A DNA stretch of 64,000 bases from Streptomonospora sp. PA3 (GTDB lineage: Bacteria > Actinomycetota > Actinomycetes > Streptosporangiales > Streptosporangiaceae), in NCBI RefSeq assembly GCF_009728995.1, contig NZ_VTZW01000008.1, positions 493,640 to 557,639 of the forward strand, read 5' to 3'. Positions 57,317 to 64,000 of this stretch are shown in pieces. The translations under genes were made by a program, and so were the position numbers. Numbering within the stretch: the stretch's first letter is position 1; each line of letters begins with the position of its first letter. Under the pieces are notes generated by a model. That model saw only the letters and a program-made list of their open reading frames with translations. It was not told the origin of the DNA and did no database searches.

Positions 57317-59902
57317 ATGGCGGGAAGTAGAACACGTTTCAGGCGGTGGTCGCTGGTCGTCCTCTCCGCGGTGGCGGCGCTGGCGCTGGCCGCCGCGGGC
57401 ACGGGCTGGTGGGCGGTGCAGCGCGCCTTCCCCGACACCGAAGGGGAGATCGCGCTGCCCGCGCTGGAGGGCGGTGCCACCGTCTACCGCGACGCCTACG
57501 GCATCCCCCAGATCTACGCCGACACCCCCGAGGACCTGTTCCGCGCGCAGGGGTTCGTCCACGCCCAGGACCGCTTCTGGCAGATGCACTTCAACCGCAT
57601 GACCACCGCCGGGCGGCTGGCCGAGCTGTTCGGCGAGGAGCAGATGGAGACCGACGTCTACCTGCGCACCATGGGCTGGCGGCGCGTCGCCGAGCAGGAG
57701 TACGAGCTGCTGCAGCCCGCCACCCGGGCCTACCTCGACGCCTACTCCGAGGGCGTCAACGCCTACCTCGACCGGCGCGACGGCGGCGAGCTGGGGGTGG
57801 AGTTCGCCGTGCTCGCGGCGATGAGCCCCGACCACCGGGTGCAGGAGTGGACCCCCGTCGACAGCCTGGCCTGGCTCAAAGCCATGGCCTGGGACCTGCG
57901 CGGCAACATGCAGCACGAGTCCGAGCGCGCCGCCCTGCTCGCCTCCGGCATCGACCGCGAGCGCATCGAGGAGCTGTACCCGCCCTATCCCGAGCAGGAG
58001 CACCGGCCCATCGTCGAGGGCGGGCAGATCCGCGGCGGCGAGTTCCACGCGGACGAGAGCGGCGGCGCCGGGGAATCCGCCGGCGGCGGCGACGCGGCCC
58101 TGCCCCCGCGGCCCGCGGCCGAGGTGCTGGCCGAGGTCGGCGCGGACCTGGAGCGGCTGCCGCCGATGCTGGGCCCCGAGTCCCCCGGTCTGGGCTCCAA
58201 CTCCTGGGTCGTCTCCGGTGAGCACACCCGCTCGGGGCTGCCTCTGCTGGCCAACGACCCCCATCTGGGCGCGCAGATGCCCTCCGTCTGGTACCAGACC
58301 GGCCTGCACTGCGCCGAGGTCACCCCGGAGTGCCCCTTCGACGTCACCGGTTTCTCCTTCGCCGGACTGCCCGGCGTCGTCATCGGGCACAACGCCGACA
58401 TCGCCTGGGGGTTCACCAACCTCGGCCCCGACGTGGCCGACCTGTACCTGGAGCGGATCGAGGACGGCGCCGCGATCGTCGACGGCGAGCGCGAGCCGCT
58501 GCGCACCCGCAAGGAGACCGTGAAGGTGGCCGGCGGCGAGGACGTGTCCTTCACCGTCCGCTCCACCCGGCACGGCCCGCTGCTGTCGGACGCCCGCGCC
58601 GCCCTGGAGCTGCGCGAGATCGGCGCCCGCCCGCCGGTCGGCGCCGACGGCGAGCCCGCCGAGCAGGCCGCCGACGCGCCGGGCGGCGGCTACGGCGTCG
58701 CGCTGAGCTGGACCGCGCTGGAGCCGGGCACCACCGCGGACGCGATCTTCGACATGAACGCCGCTGAGGACTTCGCGTCGTTCCGCGACGCGGCCCGCTC
58801 CTTCGAGGTGCCGGCGCAGAACCTCGTCTACGCCGACACCGAGGGCAACATCGCCTACCAGGCGCCCGGCACCATCCCCGTGCGCGGCGCGGGCGACGGC
58901 CGCTGGCCCGCGCCGGGCTGGGACTCCGACTACGACTGGACGGGCTTCGTCGACTTCGACGAACTTCCCGTGGTGCGCAACCCGGAGTCGGGCTACATCG
59001 TGACCGCCAACCAGGCCGCGATCGGGTCGGACTACGCGCACCTGCTCACCCGCGACTGGGCCTACGGCTACCGCTCCGAGCGGATCAACACCCTGCTCGG
59101 GCGGGCCGTGGAGCAGGGGGACCTGACCACCGCCGACATGGCCCGGATCCAACTGGACAACCAGAACAGCGGAGCCCGCGCCGTGGTGCCGCACCTGCTT
59201 AAGGCCGAGGTGCCGGGAACCGCCGCCCGGGCGCAGGACCTGCTGGCCGACTGGGACCTCCAGCAGGACGCCGACTCCGCGGCGGCGGCCTTCTACAACG
59301 CCACCTGGAACCACCTGCTCGACCTGCTCTTCGACGAACTCGGCCCCGACCACGCCATTGACGGCGGCGCGCGCTCCTGGCTCGTCGTGGACCGGCTGCT
59401 GGACGAGCCCGGCTCCCCCTGGTGGGACGGCGCCGCGGCCGACGGGCGCGACGCCGTGCTCAGCGAGGCCATGCGGCGCGCCGCCGGCGAGCTGAGCGAG
59501 CGCCTGGGCGCCGATCCGGCCGACTGGCGCTGGGGCGAGCTGCACACCCTCACCGTCCCCCACCCGTCGCTGGGGTCCTCGGGGATCGGCCCGATGGAAT
59601 GGCTGTTCAACGGCAGCCCGGTGGCGGCGTCCGGCGGTGACAGCACGGTCAACGCGACCGGCTGGGACCGCACCGAGGGCTATGCGGTGACGACGGTGCC
59701 CTCGATGCGGATGGCGATCGACATGGCCGAGTTGGACGCGGCCCGCTGGATCGACCTCACCGGGGCCTCCGGCCACGCCTTCCACCCCAACCACCAGGAC
59801 CAGACGCCGCTGTGGGCGCGCGGCGAGACGGTGCCCATGCCCTTCACCCGCGACGCCGTGGAGCGGCGCGCCGAACACGTGCTGCGGCTGCGCCCGTCCT
59901 AG
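57317..59902 (+). CDS. Penicillin acylase family Ntn-hydrolase
   Basis: An 861-residue precursor of an extracytoplasmic or membrane-anchored acylase. Residues 11-31 form a signal/anchor (WSLVVLSAVAALALAAAG). The alpha-chain domain starts with VYRDAYGIPQIYADTPEDLF and FVHAQDRFWQMHFNR. Self-cleavage is expected before Ser294 in LGSNSWVVSG, giving the beta chain with LLANDPHLGAQMPSVWYQ. The linker before it is Gly/Glu-rich. The family hydrolyses beta-lactams, acyl-homoserine lactones or other amides; the substrate cannot be told. The ATG follows CCGTCTAGAGTCGGCGC with only weak ribosome-binding bases. Length is normal. Confidence 0.95.
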   Translation: MAGSRTRFRRWSLVVLSAVAALALAAAGTGWWAVQRAFPDTEGEIALPALEGGATVYRDAYGIPQIYADTPEDLFRAQGFVHAQDRFWQMHFNRMTTAGRLAELFGEEQMETDVYLRTMGWRRVAEQEYELLQPATRAYLDAYSEGVNAYLDRRDGGELGVEFAVLAAMSPDHRVQEWTPVDSLAWLKAMAWDLRGNMQHESERAALLASGIDRERIEELYPPYPEQEHRPIVEGGQIRGGEFHADESGGAGESAGGGDAALPPRPAAEVLAEVGADLERLPPMLGPESPGLGSNSWVVSGEHTRSGLPLLANDPHLGAQMPSVWYQTGLHCAEVTPECPFDVTGFSFAGLPGVVIGHNADIAWGFTNLGPDVADLYLERIEDGAAIVDGEREPLRTRKETVKVAGGEDVSFTVRSTRHGPLLSDARAALELREIGARPPVGADGEPAEQAADAPGGGYGVALSWTALEPGTTADAIFDMNAAEDFASFRDAARSFEVPAQNLVYADTEGNIAYQAPGTIPVRGAGDGRWPAPGWDSDYDWTGFVDFDELPVVRNPESGYIVTANQAAIGSDYAHLLTRDWAYGYRSERINTLLGRAVEQGDLTTADMARIQLDNQNSGARAVVPHLLKAEVPGTAARAQDLLADWDLQQDADSAAAAFYNATWNHLLDLLFDELGPDHAIDGGARSWLVVDRLLDEPGSPWWDGAAADGRDAVLSEAMRRAAGELSERLGADPADWRWGELHTLTVPHPSLGSSGIGPMEWLFNGSPVAASGGDSTVNATGWDRTEGYAVTTVPSMRMAIDMAELDAARWIDLTGASGHAFHPNHQDQTPLWARGETVPMPFTRDAVERRAEHVLRLRPS

Positions 59903-59940
59903 CCCGCTCAGCGGCGGCGGTCGTGTACCGGTGGTCACCC

Positions 59941-59964
59941 GTGATCGCGTGATCGCGTGATCGC
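59941..59964. repeat. Three tandem copies of GTGATCGC
   Basis: The 8-bp unit GTGATCGC occurs three times in a row, 38 nt after the acylase stop. It overlaps the theme of the palindrome GTGATCGCGATCAC at 6824-6837. It lies in the short gap between convergent genes. Confidence 0.7.
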
Positions 59965-60012
59965 GCGCAAGGACCACGGGTACAGGATCGTTGCGGAGGG
60001 TTCAGCGGGGTT

Positions 60013-60720
60013 CTAGTAGAAGCCGCCCGTCCCCGGGGGCGGCGCGGCGGGTGCGGCGGCCTGGGGGCCGGCGCCGGCGGCGCGGACGTTGATCACTCGG
60101 GTGCCCACCGCTTTGTCGTGCACGGCCTGGCCGTAGGGCTCGTCCCACAGCGGCCACAGCATGTCGACCAGGAAACCCACGCACCCGACCGTCGCCAGCG
60201 CGAGGGCGACGAGCTGCCTGCCCGCCGCAAGGCCCATCGGGGGCGCCTCGCCGGTCTTCATCAGGATCACCTTGAGGCCGAACACCCGCTTGCCCGGCGT
60301 CATGCCGCTGCGGCCGTGGGGGATCCAGAAGTAGGCGAACGCGGCGAAGGCGGCGATGAGCATGATCACCGGCATGGAGAAGATCACCGCGGTCTCCCCC
60401 GCGTCGCTGTTGTCGGGGTCCAGCAGCCAGATGAGCAGGAACATCGGGCCGTAGAGCAGGACGAGGAAGACGACCACCGAGATGAACCAGTCGATGAGGA
60501 AGGCGCCGGCGCGCGCTCCCCAGCTCGCCGTGGGCGGGAACACCGGCGCAGCGGGGTGGCCGTACGGGGAACCGGGGCCGAGCCCGGGCCCCGCGGGCGC
60601 ACCGTAGGGGGCGGGCGGCGGAGGCGGCGCGAACCCGGGCGGGTGGCCCTGACCGGGAGGAGTGTGGCCGCCGGAGCCGTACTCGGGCGGGTACGGCTGG
60701 TTTCCGTAGGGGTTGCTCAT
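60013..60720 (-). CDS. RDD-family membrane protein
   Basis: A 235-residue protein. The first 65 residues are Pro/Gly/Tyr-rich and disordered (NPYGNQPYPPEYGSGGHTPP), typical of actinomycete RDD proteins. The RDD domain follows: ASWGARAGAFLIDWFISVVV, then membrane segments LLYGPMFLLIWLL, SMPVIMLIAAFAAFAYFWIP, the SGMTPGKRVFGLKVI motif and ALALATVGCVGFLVDMLWPL. Function unknown, often near transport or stress genes. GAGGAAGC precedes the ATG. The next gene to the right, metS, is on the same strand but separated by a terminator. Confidence 0.94.
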   Translation of the reverse strand: MSNPYGNQPYPPEYGSGGHTPPGQGHPPGFAPPPPPAPYGAPAGPGLGPGSPYGHPAAPVFPPTASWGARAGAFLIDWFISVVVFLVLLYGPMFLLIWLLDPDNSDAGETAVIFSMPVIMLIAAFAAFAYFWIPHGRSGMTPGKRVFGLKVILMKTGEAPPMGLAAGRQLVALALATVGCVGFLVDMLWPLWDEPYGQAVHDKAVGTRVINVRAAGAGPQAAAPAAPPPGTGGFY

Positions 60721-60881
60721 GAGGGGGCTTCCTCGTCGGCGGTGGCACGGGACCGCGGCGCCCGCCCCCGCCGGCACGCCTGCCTTCGCGGCGCATCGGG
60801 CCGGGTCGGGCGCTACGCCGGAATTCTTCCACAGGTTCCCCGCTTTCGATCCGGCCGGACGGTGATGCCCGCCCGAACAGA

Positions 60882-60924
60882 GGCGGCCGCCCCGGAGGCC
60901 CGATCGGGGCTCCGAGGCGGCCGC
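60882..60924 (-). terminator. Hairpin terminator after metS
   Basis: Arms based on GCGGCCGC (60883-60890 and 60917-60924) with an inner stem CGGAGGCCC / GGGGCTCCG, 14 nt downstream of the metS stop on its strand. Confidence 0.7.
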
Positions 60925-60937
60925 AGGCGCGGGAGCC

Positions 60938-61039
60938 CTACTCCTCGGGGTGGCGGCGGATGTGCATCACCGCCGCCGCCAGGCCGCCCCACACGATCAC
61001 GATGGAGACGACCAGCATCACGATGGCTCCGGTGGACAT
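60938..61039 (-). CDS. metS: MetS small subunit of the methionine/alanine importer
   Basis: A 33-residue single-pass protein (MSTGAIVMLVVSIVIVWGGL, then a tail ending HIRRHPEE). Size, the STGAI start, a single membrane helix and the RRHPEE end fit the MetS subunit known from Corynebacterium, where it is needed for MetP function. It starts 2 nt after the metP stop, so the pair is translated as one unit. The longer upstream frame to 61120 is inside metP and is not the real start. Its short length is normal for the family. Confidence 0.9.
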   Translation of the reverse strand: MSTGAIVMLVVSIVIVWGGLAAAVMHIRRHPEE

Positions 61040-61041
61040 GA

Positions 61042-62589
61042 TCACTGCCCCTTTCCGCTGTCGTCGACCGCGGCGACGGTGACGTTGCTGTCGTCGGCGT
61101 CGCCCGCGCGGCGCTTCCACGGGATGAGCGAGACGAGGACGGCGATCACGATGACGCCGATCGCCACGCCCCAGCCGGCCGAGTTAAGGAACCAGGTCGG
61201 GTAGTCCTCGTAGTTCTGCGCGAACTCGGCCTGCAGGCTGTCCCACATCATCCAGCCGAGCACGACCGGCGTGATCACGCCCAGCGCGATGGCCCACCAC
61301 ACCCGCAGCGGGACCGTGGAGGTCGACTCGGCGTGCTGGCGCAGCATCGGCAGCCGGCGCAGCGCCCAGGCGACCACGACGACGATGACGAGCCCGGCGA
61401 GGGCGATGCCGTACTGGTTGATGAAGTGGTCGGCCGCGTCCAGCAGGTAGAGGCCCTGGTCGGTCGGGAAGACCACGATCGACACGACGGCGATGAGGCC
61501 GCCGACGATCAGCACCGCCGGCATCCGGCCCAGCCCGGTGCGGTCCCGCACCGACGAGATCACCACCTCGACGATGCTGACCAGCGAGGTCAAACCGGCG
61601 ATCACCAGCGAGACGAAGAACAGCAGGCCGAACAGCCCCGGTGCGAAGGGGATGTTGTTGATGATCTGCGGGAAGGCGACGAAGGCCAGGCCGAGGCCGT
61701 CGGTGGCGACCTCGCTGATCGGCACGCCCGCCGCGGCGGCCATGAAGCCCAGGGTCGCGAACACGCCGATGCCCGCCAGCAGCTCGAAGGAGCTGTTGGC
61801 GAAGCCCGCGACCAGCGCCGACCCGGTGAGGTCGGACTTGCGCCGCAGGTAGGAGGCGTAGGTGATCATGATGCCGAAGCCCACCGACAGCGAGAAGAAG
61901 ATCTGCCCGTAGGCGGCCACCCACACGCTGCCGTCGGTGATCGCCGACCAGTCGGGCTCGAAGAACGCGTTCAGGCCCGCGAGCGCCCCGTCGAGGAACA
62001 GCGACTGGACCACCAGGATCAAAAACAGCACCGTCAGCAGCGGGATGAAGATGCGGTTGGCCCACTCGATGCCGCGCCGCACACCCAGCGCGAGCACCAC
62101 CAGCACCACGGCCCACACCGCGATCAGCGGGACCGCGACGCCGGCGTTGTACCCGCCGATGGCGCCGGGGGCCTCGGCGACCTGGAGGAAGTCGCCGAAC
62201 AGGAACGCCTCGGTGTCCTCGCCCCAGGCCTGGGTGATCGAGAAGCCGGCGTAGCGGATGGCCCAGGCGACGATGACGGCGTAGTACACCGAGATCACGA
62301 AGCAGATGCCCACCTGCCACCAGCCCAGCGCCTCGGCGGGCCGGGACAGCCGCCGGAACGCCGCCGGCGGGGACGCGCGGAACCGGTGGCCGATCGCGTA
62401 CTCCAGGATGAGCATGGGAATGCCGGCGGTCAGCAGCGCGACGAGATAGGGGATCAGGAACGCGCCGCCGCCGTTGTCGTAGGCGACGTAGGGGAACCGC
62501 CAGATGTTTCCCAGGCCGATGGCCGAACCGATCGCCGCGAGCAGGAACCCGGTCCGGGTCCCCCACTGCTCGCGGTTCTGTTGTGACAT
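61042..62589 (-). CDS. metP: Sodium-dependent (NSS/SNF) methionine/alanine transporter
   Basis: A 515-residue NSS-family transporter with 11-12 membrane segments. Typical start: REQWGTRTGFLLAAIGSAIGLGNIWRFPYVAYDNGGGAFLIPY, where the sodium and substrate sites lie. YGQIFFSLSVGFGIMITYASYL is the second unwound helix (TM6), then STFEL-like SSFELLAGIGVF. It imports neutral amino acids with sodium; the metS gene directly after it supports methionine/alanine as substrates. AAAGGTAGG lies 9 nt before the ATG. A candidate promoter is 94-124 bp upstream. Confidence 0.95.
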   Translation of the reverse strand: MSQQNREQWGTRTGFLLAAIGSAIGLGNIWRFPYVAYDNGGGAFLIPYLVALLTAGIPMLILEYAIGHRFRASPPAAFRRLSRPAEALGWWQVGICFVISVYYAVIVAWAIRYAGFSITQAWGEDTEAFLFGDFLQVAEAPGAIGGYNAGVAVPLIAVWAVVLVVLALGVRRGIEWANRIFIPLLTVLFLILVVQSLFLDGALAGLNAFFEPDWSAITDGSVWVAAYGQIFFSLSVGFGIMITYASYLRRKSDLTGSALVAGFANSSFELLAGIGVFATLGFMAAAAGVPISEVATDGLGLAFVAFPQIINNIPFAPGLFGLLFFVSLVIAGLTSLVSIVEVVISSVRDRTGLGRMPAVLIVGGLIAVVSIVVFPTDQGLYLLDAADHFINQYGIALAGLVIVVVVAWALRRLPMLRQHAESTSTVPLRVWWAIALGVITPVVLGWMMWDSLQAEFAQNYEDYPTWFLNSAGWGVAIGVIVIAVLVSLIPWKRRAGDADDSNVTVAAVDDSGKGQ

Positions 62590-62683
62590 CGCTAGTGCCT
62601 ACCTTTCTGGCCGGGGTGACGACGAACCGGCCGCAGGGCCGCTTCTCTTATGGAGGGGGCGGGTACGGCCGGCGCTGCGCCAC

Positions 62684-62713
62684 CCTATAGCTCGACCCGC
62701 CCACCAGCTTGAA
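62684..62713 (-). promoter_or_regulatory. Candidate promoter of metPS
   Basis: On the minus strand TTCAAG (62708-62713) and TATAGG (62684-62689) are 18 bp apart and about 95 bp upstream of metP. The 328-nt gap (62590-62917) otherwise holds the terminator of the pectate lyase gene. I looked for a riboswitch-like structure and saw none that is convincing. Confidence 0.5.
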
Positions 62714-62823
62714 CCGGCTGTACCCGCGTACCGGGAACCTAGACATCCCGGCGTGTCGCGCGGGGGCGGCGGGCGGGCGCGGCCGGGAGGGCGAGCGGGC
62801 GGCGGCGGCCCCGGACACAGCGG

Positions 62824-62857
62824 AGCGGGGCCCGCCGGAGGAGAGGCGGGCCCCGCT
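62824..62857 (-). terminator. Strong hairpin terminator after the pectate lyase gene
   Basis: Perfect 13-bp arms AGCGGGGCCCGCC / GGCGGGCCCCGCT with an 8-nt loop, 60 nt downstream of the pectate lyase stop and upstream of the metP promoter. Confidence 0.85.
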
Positions 62858-62917
62858 TGCCTGGGCGTCCGGTCCTGGGGGCGGGATCGGACGCCCGTCC
62901 CTACTCGGTCGAGGGGG

Positions 62918-63934
62918 TCAGATGTTGCCGGGTCCGGCGCCGGCGGTGACGACGGCGGGCACGTCCTGGGCCGCGTCGGGGCTGTAGGCGTAGGGCACCT
63001 CGGCCACGCTGCCGGCGGTCTCGGGCCGCCCGGAGTCGTCGAAGACGTTGCCGCGGGCCACCAGCCGGCCCGGATCGGAGTCGGCGTAGCCCACGTGGGT
63101 GGGGTTCTCGACGTTCTCGAAGTAGTTGTCCTCCACCAGCACCCCGGCGTCCATGGTCGAGGCCACCCCGTAGCCGCTGTTGCCGCGGTAGTAGTTGTTG
63201 TAGACGTGGACGGTCTCGCCGAAGCGCACCCGCGGATGCCGGCTCTGGGAGCCGTCGAAGTAGTTGTGGTGGTAGGTCACCCGCAGGTGGCCGTCATCGG
63301 CGGTGTGGCCGTCGGAGTGGCCCAGCAGCATCGACTTGCCGTGGTCGAAGACGTGGTTCCAGGAGACGGTGACGAAGTCGGACTCGCGCTTGATGTCCAC
63401 CGCGCCGTCGGAGCCGTTGGTGAAGCTGTTGTGGTCGATCCAGACGTTGGTGGAGCCGTCCTGGACGTTGATGGCGTCGTCGTCCCAGTTCGCGAAGGCC
63501 AGGTTGCGGATGACGACGTTGTGGGCCTCGTCGACGTCGAGGCCCCCGCCGGTGACGGTGGCGCCGGAGCCGGCGCCGATGATGGTCTTGTCCGAGGTCA
63601 CGTCGTTCATGCCGGACAGTTCGATGCTGCCGTGGACCTCGATGACGGCCGCGCCCTCGGCGGCCGCGGCGCGGGTGAGTTCGGCGGCGGTGTCCACGCT
63701 CACGGTCGCACCGCCGGCCCCACCGGTCGTACCACCGTTTTGGCTCGCCCACCCCATCGGCGAATCGGCCGCCTGCGCGGCGGCGGAGACGGCGGCGGCC
63801 TCGGCGCCGGGTGCGGCCGAGGAGGGAAGGGCGGCGGCGATCAGTGCGGCTCCGGCGCCCAGAGCGGCGAACGCGCCGGCGCAGGCGAACACCCGGGTGC
63901 GGGAGGGGCGGCGGTGCTTGCTCGTGCTGTGCAT
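62918..63934 (-). CDS. Secreted pectate lyase, PL1 family
   Basis: A 338-residue secreted enzyme. The signal peptide is about 41 residues (RRPSRTRVFACAGAFAALGA, cleavage near SSAAPGAEA). The parallel beta-helix is clear: DKTIIGAGSGATVTGGGLDV, NVVIRNLAFANWDDDAINVQ, NVWIDHNSFTNGSDGAVDIK (calcium-binding Asp residues), VSWNHVFDHGKSMLLGHSDG, and TYHHNYFDGSQSRHPRVRFG with the catalytic Arg in RHPR. It cleaves polygalacturonate by beta-elimination outside the cell. TAGGAGACC precedes the ATG. No CelR site lies in the 66 bases visible upstream. Confidence 0.97.
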   Translation of the reverse strand: MHSTSKHRRPSRTRVFACAGAFAALGAGAALIAAALPSSAAPGAEAAAVSAAAQAADSPMGWASQNGGTTGGAGGATVSVDTAAELTRAAAAEGAAVIEVHGSIELSGMNDVTSDKTIIGAGSGATVTGGGLDVDEAHNVVIRNLAFANWDDDAINVQDGSTNVWIDHNSFTNGSDGAVDIKRESDFVTVSWNHVFDHGKSMLLGHSDGHTADDGHLRVTYHHNYFDGSQSRHPRVRFGETVHVYNNYYRGNSGYGVASTMDAGVLVEDNYFENVENPTHVGYADSDPGRLVARGNVFDDSGRPETAGSVAEVPYAYSPDAAQDVPAVVTAGAGPGNI

Positions 63935-64000
63935 GCTTCGGGTCTCCTAGCGGGGAGGGATTGGGCCCGGTCGTCCGGGCCGGCCTGACGGTTCCCGGTT

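Noticed and set aside
62590..62917. SAM or other riboswitch upstream of metP
   Set aside because: The leader after the candidate promoter is under 100 nt and I could not match conserved riboswitch core bases.

Overview
The window is chromosomal DNA from a very high-GC actinomycete. The sequence points to the Nocardiopsaceae (Thermobifida, Nocardiopsis or Streptomonospora type). Supporting signs are the codon use, many GTG starts, a perfect CelR-type operator (TGGGAGCGCTCCCA) in front of a GH9 cellulase, a mycothiol-type DinB protein, an ECF41-like sigma factor and the MetPS importer. The genus is an inference. I see no tRNA, rRNA, CRISPR array, transposase, integrase or phage gene.

Layout. 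1-408 is the end of a secreted GH16 glucanase. 481-6623 is a leftward aromatic catabolism cluster (MBL protein, FAD monooxygenase, hmgA, an unnamed coupled gene, fahA) with a divergent LysR gene. 7979-16957 holds a DEAD-box helicase, small proteins, TetR and LacI regulators, an MFS pump, a PPOX protein and a SpoIIE-type phosphatase. 17129-21153 is an overlapping pair: a membrane-anchored solute-binding protein and a membrane vWA protein. 22078-26833 carries TetR regulators, a quinone reductase-like enzyme and a two-gene ABC exporter. 26834-28857 is a 2-kb gene-free region full of repeats, followed by the CelR-site cellulase. 32208-39513 holds an alcohol dehydrogenase, membrane proteins, a HIT protein, a Ca/Na-exchanger-like protein, a winged-helix/membrane operon with a 40-bp operator, and gnd. 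39598-46274 has methyltransferases, a SIS protein, the ECF sigma factor with an AhpD-like partner, a phosphatase and a FolC-like ligase. 46387-54060 holds a TetR/MFS pair, a likely stress group (DUF2795, SDR, hemerythrin), an SDR/ADH pair and a DinB protein. 54365-63934 ends with an LLM flavoenzyme, a SelW-like protein, a nucleotidyltransferase, a penicillin acylase, an RDD protein, metPS and a secreted pectate lyase.

How it fits together. GH16, GH9 and PL1 secreted enzymes indicate growth on plant cell walls, with CelR control of the cellulase. The homogentisate cluster fits use of plant or amino-acid aromatics. Many regulators are divergent from their likely targets and have visible palindromic operators.

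The most unusual material is non-coding. A dispersed nested inverted-repeat element is present in four copies (two in tandem at 13.4-13.9 kb, one at 27.7 kb, one at 34.0 kb). A degenerate tandem array of about 73-bp units lies beside the cellulase gene, with inverted copies on its far side. The most interesting protein-coding questions are the unnamed gene coupled between hmgA and fahA, and the vWA/solute-binding pair.
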